Source: Elysia marginata (taxonomy: Eukaryota; Mollusca; Gastropoda; Plakobranchidae). Taken from it: 29,275 bases of DNA. The notes under the pieces were generated by a model, which had not been told where the DNA came from, ran no database searches, and was given only the letters and a program-made list of their open reading frames with translations. Below, piece by piece: positions 1-10,335 of the stretch. The stretch spans positions 81,970 through 111,244 of the forward strand of contig BMAT01007176.1 of NCBI GenBank assembly GCA_019649035.1. Reading direction: 5' to 3'. Each line of letters begins with the position of its first letter. Positions within the stretch are counted from its first letter, which is position 1. The position numbers were made by a program, and so were the translations under genes.

Positions 1-28
1 AGAGAGAGAGAGAGAGAGAGAGAGAGGG
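1..28 (+). repeat. (AG)n microsatellite at the window edge
   Basis: Pure AG dinucleotides run from the first base for 27-28 bases and then pass into degenerate purine-rich GACA/GAAA sequence to about 85. The array is cut by the window edge, so its full length is unknown. Confidence 0.95.
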
Positions 29-238
29 AAAGGAAGATACAGACAGAGAGAGACAGGGATAGAAAGAAAGACAGACAAATAGACACTATAGGTGTTAGGG
101 TAAAGTAACAGAATTCGTAGAGTGCTTTAATTTAGGAGCGTTATAATTGTCATATTAACCTACATTTTGTGCCTTGCCATGACTTATAAGTTTCAGACGG
201 CTGCCCTCATGTCAATTAGCTAGCTAGATAGATAGAAC

Positions 239-242
<4 letters not shown>

Positions 243-284
<42 letters not shown>
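243..284 (+). repeat. (AG)n microsatellite
   Basis: About 20 uninterrupted AG units, preceded by a short TAGA run (about 222-240) and followed by degenerate purines. Purines are on the plus strand. Confidence 0.95.
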
Positions 285-287
<3 letters not shown>

Positions 288-1755
288 TGGAGGAGAGAAA
301 AGGATAAAAAATCTGCTTGACAGTTTAACACCAAAAACGCACGTAAGACACTGTTTTAAGCTTAAAATTGAATGCTTGTAAAATCACTTCAAAGGACTCA
401 TCATACATTATCTCGATCCTCCGTTGCAGCTAATACTTTTAATTGAAAACGCAAACTCACTTTTAAGTCTCTGGTTTCAACACGCTTTTTTCATGTGCTC
501 TTTCAAAACATGTTTATGGTATAAGTTTTTTTTGAGTGAAATACATTCAATACATTCTCCGATGCGTATACGATGGAATGGTCTTAGTAAATCTGCCGCA
601 ACGCACAATTGCACTGGCCAATTTAATGATACTACATTATGTAGATGATCTATTAGGTTAGCTCTTGAGGGCTTCGTGTGCTAGATCTATTGTCTCCGGT
701 AAGATCTAATAAGGATTCTTTTCACCCTGGGTTTGTGATGAATCCTTTTTTGTCATTTTAGCAATCGACTATAATAATTTTTCACATTATTTATTTTAGA
801 ATACAAGGATAATCTAGTAAGTGGTTTGGAAGTGCCGACTAGAGGTTGGTAAAATTCGACACCACGGCAATGAATACAATTTCGTGGTATTTCCGTGTTA
901 GTAAGCCTTAACTGGTGATATTGTAAAAACAACAAAACAAAAAATTATTACTATCAAAACATTATGCTAATGAAGGAAACAGAGGTATCAACAGCGGGTC
1001 ACAACAGCTGCTAAAGTAATTGACGCGGAGGGTTATCACAAATTCGCAATTACCTAAAGGCAGGCAAAGTGTCAAGCTATAATCACAGAATGACATTTAC
1101 TTAAAACCAAATAAAATGACAATTAGTCCACATAAGCTTAAAATCAAAGGCCTATGTTCTGTAACTTTAATGTTTATAACCCCATAACCTTTTAGTTCTG
1201 GAGGTCTGAGTATGTCAATTAAGAATTTTAATTCTATGATACTTATTTGTACACATGTGTGTAAGGATGAAATTTAACAATTCACCCGGCATATTTTCTC
1301 TTCTTCATTTCAACAATCATAAAATCTTTCTTCTACTTGAACCTTCCCAATTTTAAAAAAGCAAATTGAACGAAGTGCTTGTAATACAATTTAAATGTAT
1401 AATGTCAACTGCGTTGGAAGAAATCAATACTTGCTAGAACTACTCAACTTACTTATAGATAAATTCCATTTCCAATTAATTATAATGTCCACAAGGGATC
1501 ACTGCCTGATCTCATTATCAATCAGTTTCAGAGAAAAAAAGCTTTTTTCTTGATCCTTCCCCACATACCCAAACCCTTTTATTTCCACATTAATCTTTAC
1601 TAACAAAAGAGAAAGAAAGACCAAGAGTGAGGAGGGTTTATAAGGAAACAGTTATTTTAACGTCGCTATAAATCGATCTCAGAAAAAGCACATCCCGATA
1701 ACCCCATCCCATCAATCTTGCTCTTTATTGTTATTCACCAATTCGTCAAAATGGA
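285..1755. other. AT-rich non-coding stretch
   Basis: I see no splice-bounded exon, RNA gene or element here. Two short open frames (424-648 plus, 753-935 minus) are within chance expectation and have no recognisable domain. If the PDZ gene continues toward low coordinates, this is intronic. Confidence 0.5.
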
Positions 1756-1756
1756 G

Positions 1757-1981
1757 TGAGAATGAGATACAGAGAGAAAGAGGGGGATAGAGAGAGAGGG
1801 GAAATAGATAGAGAGGGAAAGAAAGTAGAGAGATAGAGAGAGGGAGAGGGGGAGAAAAAAACGAAACGTAGAGAGGGATAAAGAAGGGAAGACATATGGA
1901 GAGAGAGGGGGAAGAGAAATAGAGGAGACTGAGAAGATATATATATATATAGAGAGAGAGAGAGGGAGAGGAGGGGGGAAG
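1757..1981 (+). repeat. Purine-rich degenerate GA tract with a (TA)n core
   Basis: About 220 bases are almost wholly A and G on the plus strand (GAGA, GGGA and GAAA variants). They are interrupted by a (TA)n run near 1936-1951 and followed by AG units. This is low-complexity DNA; any open frame across it is meaningless. Confidence 0.9.
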
Positions 1982-1982
1982 G

Positions 1983-2638
1983 GTTGTCTTTAAAACATTA
2001 CTTGGAAGAAACGGACCTTGAAAACATTCGCAAAAAAATAATAGCTCATGTTAGAGAGATTTGGACAAAAAGAATAGCAAGCAACAGATAAAAACCACTA
2101 TCAACTTAACTTTATGGAGGTCCGTTCCACAAAGCTCAAGATTTTAAACAATTTTCATGATAGAAGTGCAAAACAAAAATAGATCTAACACCTCGAGGAA
2201 AAAATACAATGACACATCCTTAGCAGATCTAAGGAAAAATCCTGGCCGGGGGAGGTTCTTCCTGGGCCCAGCCAGACTAATGACATCACCAATCCCCACA
2301 CTCATTCATACCTAAACACACTCCAAGCCAGGTACTTCAGGAACCCACGTGTGGGGCAGTGCCCTATAATAAGCTACCACATAATTTCAGGCATTGACAG
2401 CGACAACCCAGACAAGTAGTCTGTATGGTAGTTCAGCCATTGGAATGTTGGGAATTGGGCTCAAGTTGTCAATACACACGATGAACCTTATATCCTCCTT
2501 GCATACTGAACCTGTTTTTAGGTAGAAAATGAAAAACTTAAATCCAAAACAGAAAAGACAAAACGGAAAGGATATAGGCGAAAGGTTTAAAAGGAGAATC
2601 AATGTGAGGAAGAATAAATAACAAAGGACAGCCAGTTA
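1983..2638. other. Non-coding stretch with one weak exon candidate
   Basis: The stretch between two purine repeats contains a GC-richer patch at about 2235-2480. On the plus strand an acceptor-like ATAATTTCAG ends at 2390 and a donor-like TTTTAG|GTAGAA follows base 2521. They frame 131 nt that are open in one frame, with no family resemblance. The minus strand is also open (2387-2602). I regard both as weak. Confidence 0.25.
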
Positions 2639-2640
2639 AA

Positions 2641-2745
2641 GAAGAAGAAGAAGAAGAAGAAGAAGAAGAAGAAGAAGAAGAAGAAGAAGAAGAAGAAGAA
2701 GAAGAAGAAGAAGAAGAAGAAGAAGAGGCGGAGAAGAAGAAGAAG
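2641..2745 (+). repeat. (GAA)n trinucleotide array
   Basis: About 28 uninterrupted GAA units (2641-2725), a short GGCGG interruption, then about four more units to 2745. The minus strand reads as poly-leucine in one frame, which is an artefact. GAA/TTC arrays of this length are known to be able to form triplex (H-) DNA. Confidence 0.95.
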
Positions 2746-2998
2746 TCAGAAACAGTAGGAGGGGAGAGCGGATAGGGACACGGGGAGGAGAAAGATTAAA
2801 ATAGACAGAGAGGTCAGTGTGAATTGGTAGATTTAAGAAATAAAAACTCATGCACTGCATTTCCAATGTAGATTCAGAAATGTCAGTGAAAAACAATCCT
2901 TTAGTATCGCCAGGCTGATTGGCCTCAATATTAATCGATCTCAGAGGGAGACATTTTTTCGCAAGCATTAATTTTCCCAAACTTCAGATGCCACCCCT

Positions 2999-3066
2999 CC
3001 TTCTCTTTCTCTCTTTCTCTCTGTCTGTCTGTATGACTGTCTGACTATTCGTCTGTCTCTTTCTTG
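2999..3066 (-). repeat. Degenerate TCTC/CTGT pyrimidine repeat
   Basis: Short CT and CTGT units on the plus strand, equivalent to GA/GACA on the minus strand. It is one of the few arrays in the first 9 kb with this polarity. Open frames through it are low complexity. Confidence 0.8.
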
Positions 3067-3192
3067 TTTTCTAATGCACAATTTTACTGACGGAGAACAA
3101 AAGAAATACAGAGGAGCAGGTAGACAGCAAAGCAACCAGAGAGACCGACACTGAGAGACAGAGAAACTAGTGCACAATTATGTACAGAGATT

Positions 3193-3282
3193 ATAGATAG
3201 ATAGATGGATGGATAGGTAGATAGATAAGTAAGTAAATAGGTAGGTAAGCAGGTAGGTAGTTAGGCAGATAGACAGAAACAG
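3193..3282 (+). repeat. Degenerate tetranucleotide array (GATA/GGTA/AGTA)
   Basis: About 90 bases of four-base units drifting from TAGA through TGGA, TAAG and TAGG to CAGA. This is an old, mutated relative of the cleaner array at 7256-7308. Confidence 0.85.
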
Positions 3283-3289
3283 TAAAAGA

Positions 3290-5220
3290 TAGAGTACGAT
3301 TGTTTGGCAGACAACTAAACTTGATACATTTCGGGGAAGGAGAGAGAAAGAGACAGAGTGTCGTGCAAAAGACGAATAGAGAGGCGGAGAAAAGACAGCA
3401 AGAAAAAAAGCATTAAAGTTTGAAAAATCAAAGTGAAAAAAAGCGTGAGAATAAGCAACAAAACACAAGGTAGGTGGTAACACAAAATCGCGAACCTAAA
3501 ACTAGTCTTGTGACAAGTGACAAGCTTATTTAAAATGCAAAAGTGATAGGGACCAGCCTGACACCGCACTGTCAGACCCATCTGTCCTGTTTTGCAGGTA
3601 GAAAGTCTTGACGGTCATAAAACCCGGGCGTTAACTGAAGTTCATATCGAAGACAAAGAAAGAAGTCACGATTTATGTAAAATTATAGAGCAGTAAAAAA
3701 AATTTAAAACAATGTAGCGTTCGTTTCTTTATCTATCTTTGTTTAGATCAATAAAGAAATGCCGAACCTAACTTAGTCCATGAGCACCATTACGTTTTTA
3801 TTTGGTCGTTTCACACCTGCATGGAATCAACAACAAGTTCGTTACAACCCAATTCGACGCCCATCTCAGAATACAACAATTCCATAATACTCGGATACAA
3901 CGTTATTTGAAATGGTTATGGTACCGCTACTATGTTCGGCTTGGGATAGTAAAAAAAATTCCCGTATTCGTTTAATGCAAGCTGTTTTTGCAGTTACTTC
4001 ACTGTTTCCTTTGGTTGTAACTTCTAAGGGAGCGATTAAAGTCTAAAGAAGGCATTTTGATCGCAAATCAATAAATGAATAAATATTAAACAAATTACGA
4101 CACAGAAGGGTCACACACATGCAGGTGGGAGTGGGATAAAGGTGATTGATATCGCAAGGGAAAAGTAACAAAACGTGGCAGTCGGTAGAGACATGGAGAT
4201 TCAACGTCTACATTCTTGATAAACTGCCAGAAATACTTTCCAAAAGGCTAAGATATTTTTTAAAAGCCTAAATTTGGCAGCATTCCTGACGCCTTGTCTT
4301 ACAAAAGCTCAACGTGTTTGGGCCCTGTGAAGCGTTTTAAAACCCGGCAGGTGGTTTAGTTGGTTTTGTCAGCCCCAACAAAACAGAACAAGCTTTTCCC
4401 ATATGTCAGCACCGCTTAATACATCGGTGCCTAACATAACATCCTTGTAAAGGCAAAAGGGGAAATAAAAATAAAAAAGGACGTAAAACTATTCACTGAA
4501 ACTAAATTTAACACATGAGGCGCATGTCAGGAAAAAAGTCTTGAATGCAAAGTTATTTGCTAAAACTTGTTGGCGATCATAAAACTAGACTAACGCAAAG
4601 GGAAAAGAGACTACGAATAAAAATAATACGGAAAATCAAGGTTAGTGCAACGCCCATATATATATGTAACATCATACATTAGTTCAAACATTATAGACAG
4701 TGGTCATTAATCTGCAGTTTTAAAAGCTAGTAGAATCTGCTGAGTTATATAGTAACTGCAATTGAGCCCAAAATATAATTCTTATAGTATTGGAATACCA
4801 TGGAAATTGTTGGTTTTTTTTGTTAGCAAAGTGCACCATTCTTTTCTATTTTAATTATACAATTGAATTAGTTCGGCTATTGCTGAAGATTGGAGACATT
4901 TGGTGCTGTCAATTTTGTCAAAATTTAATCAGCAAAATACTTGGTTTGTGCATAGACTTCTTTAACATCGGAAGTTATGGATTTTTTTATCCTCTATACA
5001 CATATCTATTTTCACTTAAGTTTTCATTCCAGTTTTTTTACTCGCTGAAATACTCTCTTTGAAAAGCATAGTTTTTTTGAGAAAGAGATGCATCGAGACA
5101 TAAAATTAGTTTCTCCAGAAAAGACACGTTAAAAACACGAGTGGAGAGACACAAACAAATAATGAAAGAGCAAGTCAAAGATGTAATAACAAAGAGAGGG
5201 AGATGGATGCAGGCTAAAAG
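3290..5220. other. AT-rich non-coding stretch
   Basis: No exon or RNA gene is supported. Minor structures: a 7-bp inverted repeat, GTTTTGT/ACAAAAC, with an 8-base loop near 4363-4385, and a short TGACA-N6-TGTCA palindrome near 3560. Frames at 3178-3581 (minus) and 4790-5062 (plus) are repeat-derived or T-rich and have no domain. Confidence 0.5.
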
Positions 5221-5239
5221 AGAAGGCTTAGATAGTAAT

Positions 5240-5345
5240 GGAGAGCGAGAGACAGACAGAGAGAGAGAGAGAGAGAGAGGATGGGGGGAGAGACAGAGAC
5301 AGACAGGCAGACAGACATAGAGAGACAGAGAGTGAGAGATGTGGA
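5240..5345 (+). repeat. GA/GACA compound repeat
   Basis: GAGA units, a short GGGG interruption at about 5284, then GACA and GAGA units. A second purine-rich patch follows at about 5466-5496. An open frame across it (5238-5468) is built of E, R and D from the repeat and is not a gene. Confidence 0.9.
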
Positions 5346-5499
5346 CAGAGAGCGCAGATAGTAAAGACAGCTCAACAAAGATATATAGAAGAAAAAGTCT
5401 GTATCTATGTGGGAAGAAACAAGCGAAATAAAGACAAAGAAGAGATTGAGTTGGTGACGAGAGTGTGAAGGAGAAAGAGAAAAAGAAAGAGAGAGTTAG

Positions 5500-7250
5500 T
5501 AATGTAGAATCAGAGTTAAAATCTGTAAATTAGCAGATTTAGATTAAAAGATTTTAAAGGTATGAAATTGAAACAAATCATTTGATTACACAGAGTCTGC
5601 CTGTACTATTTTTTATCTCCAGATTTGGGTTAGATGCGAACACTGTTATCGTATGTATATATTTACTCCCCAACGGTATAAAAATATAGCGCAGGAGTGA
5701 AATATATATACCAATATTTAAAGCTAGGAGTGTAATCCATTAATGCTTTTACTATAAGCGAGACATATAAACTGCTTAAAATGGTTTCCAATAACTGAAC
5801 CTTTAATTAAATTTCATCATAAACATTAAATCTCCTGTAAGGTGACGAAGCTAATAGTTCTGTTGTAGATCTTTGACTTAAATACATAATGGGTATTTAG
5901 TACCAAAATACCAACGCAGTAACATATTAAAAAAATTATAATAACATTGTCATGCTTATCAAATCTTTCCTAAAACCTCTTATGAAAACAAGGTTTAAAT
6001 GTTAATAGCGTTGATGGAAAGAATTCAAACATATCGGAACAAAATCGTTTCAGTGCATCTACTTGTATATAGGTTCTATAATATCCCTAGAAAACTTAAG
6101 TTTGGACGAAGCCTAGTACTTACCAACTTGCAAAAAGATAGAGAAGTGAAGGCATCAAGTCGACTAATCCGCTCTGACCTCTTGTCCCAGCGAGACGGCT
6201 TGTAAAATATTTCAGTCACAAAGATTGATTTATATTTTACTATGTTCTGAATTTACAGGGCTTTTCTTGACAAGGTTTTAACACAGACTACGACCTTATC
6301 GTTGAACTAAGCAACAACTTTGGACGTATACACAACACTGTTTTTAAACTGATAAATAGGGTCGTCTAAATGACTCAAAATTTGATAGCATCCGTTTAGG
6401 TGCCTCTAGATTTTCTAGGGTATTAAAAAGAACAAGAAACATCTACGCTAATAAAATAATATGACACACTGCTGGTCTTCTCAGTCACATAAACTTTCAT
6501 CTCAGCACAGGGACCACTTAGGCTTTTTACAATCTTAAATTTATAGCGCAGATAAATTATGATTAAGGCGGATCTGAAACGTTGTCGAGATCAAAGATTA
6601 AGTCTGACGTGATGCAGCTAGTGATCTATTTCAGTGGCTGGTCGTGCGGATTCCCGTTCGACCTGTGTGAAGAGCGCAGTCACACCTCGTTTAAATCTCG
6701 GGGGTGGCAGCCTGGCAGGTGAAAAGTGAAATTCCTAAAGTACGCCTAGACAGTCCACGTAGATCCCAAACTCTGTCGCACCGCACAGACTTCTAGCGGA
6801 GGAACAAGAGACACACCTATGCACCCAGTCGGGCGATTGACAGGTGCTTTTAGCTTTGCTGTCTTTTATGATAGAAATAGCCTGGTACTTGGCAAATGCG
6901 TAAACCAAAATAAAACGGGCCTTCTTTTACCAAGTCTAACATTGTTTTGGATTACGGTCTGACGTTGGAACTTACGAAGTTTACATGGGAGTGCTCGACT
7001 GGAGTTGAGTTATTCTGTGGGTATGCTTTGCGATAGATTACGTCTTGTCCTGGTATTCTAGATTCTTGATACCGCACTCATAAAACAATATAATCGTCGT
7101 AGAGTGTTGTCATGTTAGGTACCGGTAACGTTGTCTTTATCTAAACCACTCCGATCCTCAGAATTTGATACTATTTGCTCCTCAGCCTTGTACAAAAAGT
7201 ACTAGGGCGGAATGCAAAAGTGAATTGGAATTTCTGATACAAGCTACACG
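5500..7250. other. Non-coding stretch
   Basis: AT-rich DNA with a GC-richer patch at about 6630-6860. On the minus strand that patch contains the acceptor-like run CTGCGCTCTTCACACAG ending near 6656. The frame after it closes within 14 codons and does not continue a PDZ domain, so I do not call an exon. The patch could also be an old repeat copy. Confidence 0.45.
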
Positions 7251-7255
7251 GAGAG

Positions 7256-7260
7256 ATAGG

Positions 7261-7308
<48 letters not shown>

Positions 7309-7384
7309 GAGAGAGACAGAGAGAGACAGAGACAGAGACAGACAGAGACAGACAGACAGACAGACAGACTGAGACAGACAGAGA
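7256..7384 (+). repeat. (TAGA)n followed by (GACA/GAGA)n compound microsatellite
   Basis: About 12 clean TAGA units to 7308, then GAGA and GACA units to 7384. Mixed GATA/GACA arrays are a known class of eukaryotic satellite. Minus-strand frames (7171-7459) are serine/leucine artefacts of it. Confidence 0.95.
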
Positions 7385-7389
7385 AAGCG

Positions 7390-8249
7390 ATCTCTCAATT
7401 TGGTTTTGCTTTGTTTCTATGTATATCACTCTATCGAAAGTAAAAGGACCCCCGAGCACATTGTTTCGATAAAAATCTAATATTTACCTCGTGAAAAATT
7501 ACCATAGAGTCCCAAAACCATTGAAATCAGCCCCAAAACAGCACCCCCTCTATCTTTTTTTCATGACAGCGTACGTAAACTATTGAACATGCCACACGGG
7601 GCCTTGGCATGTTGGTCTTGTGGTGTTTTACCAATGCCCACTACCAACCCTTTCCTTCTGACTCCGTCGAAATTACCATGTACCAAGGAGAGACACACTA
7701 TAAAGTACACAGAGCTGAACTAGTTGGCCCAGGGCCTATTTGCTAATTTGCCTCAATTTGAAGGACACACGGACTCGGTATATTGATGCCAAACATGAAA
7801 ACCGGACACAAACTCGAGGACTCACGAGATTGGGCTAATTTACGCGAACAGAGATTTCTCGCCAAACCCCCGATCAATTCAGGATTAGGAGATCAAGTTA
7901 AAGCAGGATACGCAGAGAGACCAATTCCCAACATGGTATGAAACGTACCCTTGAAATGGATCGGCTACTTGATATAAATAATAAATAAAGTAAATACTTT
8001 ACAACGATTCTTTTACTACAATAATTATTATTATCAAAAGCAGTAAAAGAGAGCAAAAGCGAATCCCGGCAATTCTGATGGCATGAACTTCAAAAGTCGT
8101 TAGATTTAAAATACACAAGGGGATAAAAAGTAAATTTATATGAGTAGATAGATTGAATACAAATAATTATTAACAGCGGTCAGCAGTTTTAACACCAGAG
8201 GCTGGTCAAATTGCTGGAACTGTTTTTGAATGATTGCAAACTTCAACCT
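7390..8249. other. Non-coding stretch
   Basis: No gene seen. The AT content rises toward 7970-8160. Nothing resembles an exon with paired splice sites. Confidence 0.5.
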
Positions 8250-8262
8250 CCCCCCCCCCCCC
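8250..8262 (+). repeat. Poly(C) run
   Basis: Thirteen consecutive C residues. Such runs are prone to length error in sequencing, so the exact count should be treated with care. Confidence 0.9.
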
Positions 8263-8373
8263 AAGCCCCAATTCACATATTTGGAGAGTTTGTTTCGGGG
8301 TTTGCATAGGTTGAGAGTCCGTATGATAAAGTTAACTGGCAGTTCCAATTTCAATATCAGGTACCAACGATAA

Positions 8374-8440
8374 AAGGGAGGGGAGGGAGAGAGAGGGAGA
8401 GGGAGAGAGAGAGAGAGAGATAGACAGAGAGAGAGAGAAT
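8374..8440 (+). repeat. GGGA/GAGA purine repeat
   Basis: GGGA units grade into GAGA with one TAGACA interruption. Purines are on the plus strand. The 130-codon minus-strand frame through it (8136-8528) owes its length to this repeat. Confidence 0.9.
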
Positions 8441-10326
8441 GAAACAAGAAAGGAAAGCGATAGCGGAAACAGCAACATAGATATGCATACTGTACGTTGA
8501 GAGAGACAGGAAAGAGGACATGGGCCAAAGAGAAAAGAAAAATGATAATAGAAATATAACAGATATTTTCAGAGTTATATTATTTTGTTCATTTGTATGG
8601 GTGTAACTATAAATACTGACCTTATCACCCCCTATGCTAAAATTTCTTGCAAAAACTTTTGATATGTTTAGCTAGCGGAACCTGTTTTTGTCTTTTAGGT
8701 TCAAATCTAGTCAATAAGTCCTGCACTCCAAAAAGTTTTCAATTTCAAAAATAGCTTTCTGGATTACTTGTGTAGCTTAACCAGAGTTTATCGCCAAAGC
8801 GTGGAGAATTCTCCCATTCATCAAATAGATTTAAAATACCGCAAGTTTCTGAATAAAAACCTAAGAATGTTTCTAAGAAGTTTATGATCCATTTATTTTA
8901 AGGTGTTTTGTACGCGGAGACAAAAAGAAAAAAGAAAAAGAAAGCGCCAGCAGACCTATCTTTTTCGGGCTTAGACAACCTGTAACATGAAAATCTTATC
9001 CGGTCCATTCACTAAATACCCTTGTTTGGATATATCCCCGTTTCATATTTTTCTAAAACCACTAGGAGGTCCCTATAAATAATCCATTCACGTTTTCTTT
9101 TTTCGATAGAAAAAAAAACATCAATGGAACCCAAAACGGAGGGAAACTTGTGCCTGTTTGGAAATTCATGTCACGTTTCCAATTTTTTTTTGTACTTTGT
9201 TTGAGGCAAAACTATGAAGCAAAAAGCTAAATTTAAAACGTTTATCCAAAACTTTGTTTCATCGTAAACCAGTCTTAGCTTTCTTTGTATCACTTTTGGT
9301 AATGCGTTCAAATTTTAAAACATTCCATTATTTAAAAGAACAAAAAGGGGGGCACTATACTTTCCATGGAGAAATCTATTTCATCAATAAAGCACATCTC
9401 ACACAAAAAACCAGATGTTGCTGGAGAAGGCATGTCATTAACTTGAGTGTGATTTTACTTTTATGTTTAAAGAAATTAGGATGTACCTAGACATAAAAGA
9501 TCACTGTCTTTCTACTCTTGTGTACAGCATAGCCCTAACTTATTTTATCTAGTGAATTACCATTTAAAGCAATGTATCCGCCATTACTCAGCCTAAACAA
9601 AATAAAACATGCAAGTAAAGAAACTGTGGATTATCTTTAGTCGATTCATGTAGGCTGAGTAAATGATAAATATCTTGCATATCTTGTCTTCTACTTTATT
9701 ATTTGAATTTATCACAACATATCTTACTTGATAAAATTGCTTATTGGCACTCACATCAAACTTTTGTCACGTATGAATCACGCACAGGGAGATAAATGTG
9801 TACAGCCTATTTGAGCAATACATTTCTTAATTTCTCAATATAATAATATCTTCCCCTGTGAAGGAGGGACCCAAGGTTTCATTCATCAGACATTTTTAAG
9901 AACACTCTGATCTCAATTGTATTTGCAGACACTTGTTAAAAAAGCATTACGCGCCCTTCCCAGGACCACTGCCTCAGCGGGACTTTTACAAGTTTTCCTT
10001 GCTCTAGGATCCTGAAAATATTCATAAGAAGTCATTCTCAACCTCTCGAGAAGTTAAAGTTAGGAAAAAAACGATAACATATACTCATGCTTTGGTAGAC
10101 TAGACGCTTAGGAAATTCGTCACCTTAGAGGTCTACACTCATTTCAATAAAATGAAAAAAGTAGTTTGAATATATAAGCCACCCAACACAGATATTAGAT
10201 GACTGACGATTAAGTATTTTTCCAACTCAGTTGTCAAGACATTTAGACAGAGTCTTTTTACCGAGAGTTACGCCAAGCAACTTTCAGTTTTTAGGGAGAG
10301 ATCATAATTAAAATTAACATAGCGAC
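8441..10326. other. AT-rich stretch downstream of the PDZ exon, probably intron
   Basis: If the PDZ exon is real, this is the beginning of its following intron (minus-strand sense). No continuation of the second PDZ domain is visible. One strong acceptor-like site ends at 10012 on the minus strand (TATGAATATTTTCAG). The phase-0 frame after it gives 32 residues and then a stop, with no PDZ character. Other frames, such as 9254-9490, look like chance. Confidence 0.5.
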
Positions 10327-10335
10327 ACCCACCTG
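10327..10335 (-). promoter_or_regulatory. 5' splice site ending the PDZ exon
   Basis: The minus strand reads CAG|GTGGGT, with the exon's last base at 10333 and GT at 10332-10331. It falls after codon 362 (phase 0), inside the second PDZ domain between its second and third strands. The 13 codons beyond it turn into hydrophobic AT-rich sequence with no PDZ character, which supports this as the true exon end. Confidence 0.8.

Noticed and set aside
2636-2980. 114-codon minus-strand frame ending in a poly-leucine stretch
   Set aside because: About a third of it is the GAA array read on the opposite strand. The rest has no domain or splice support.
4335-4385. tRNA D-arm-like GGTGGTTTAGTTGG
   Set aside because: No B-box or closing acceptor stem downstream; more likely chance within a short inverted repeat.
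6630-6760. Acceptor-like site before a possible continuation of PDZ2 on the minus strand
   Set aside because: The phase-0 frame closes after 14 codons and lacks the third-strand and GD-motif residues that a PDZ domain needs.
7261-7384. Regular tetranucleotide spacing suggesting an array of spaced repeats
   Set aside because: It is a plain TAGA/GACA microsatellite. There are no unique spacers, so it is not a CRISPR-like array.
8680-8715. GGTTCAAATCT resembling a B-box, possible tRNA-derived SINE
   Set aside because: The spacing to the only A-box-like sequence is too short and no repeat tail or target-site duplication was seen.
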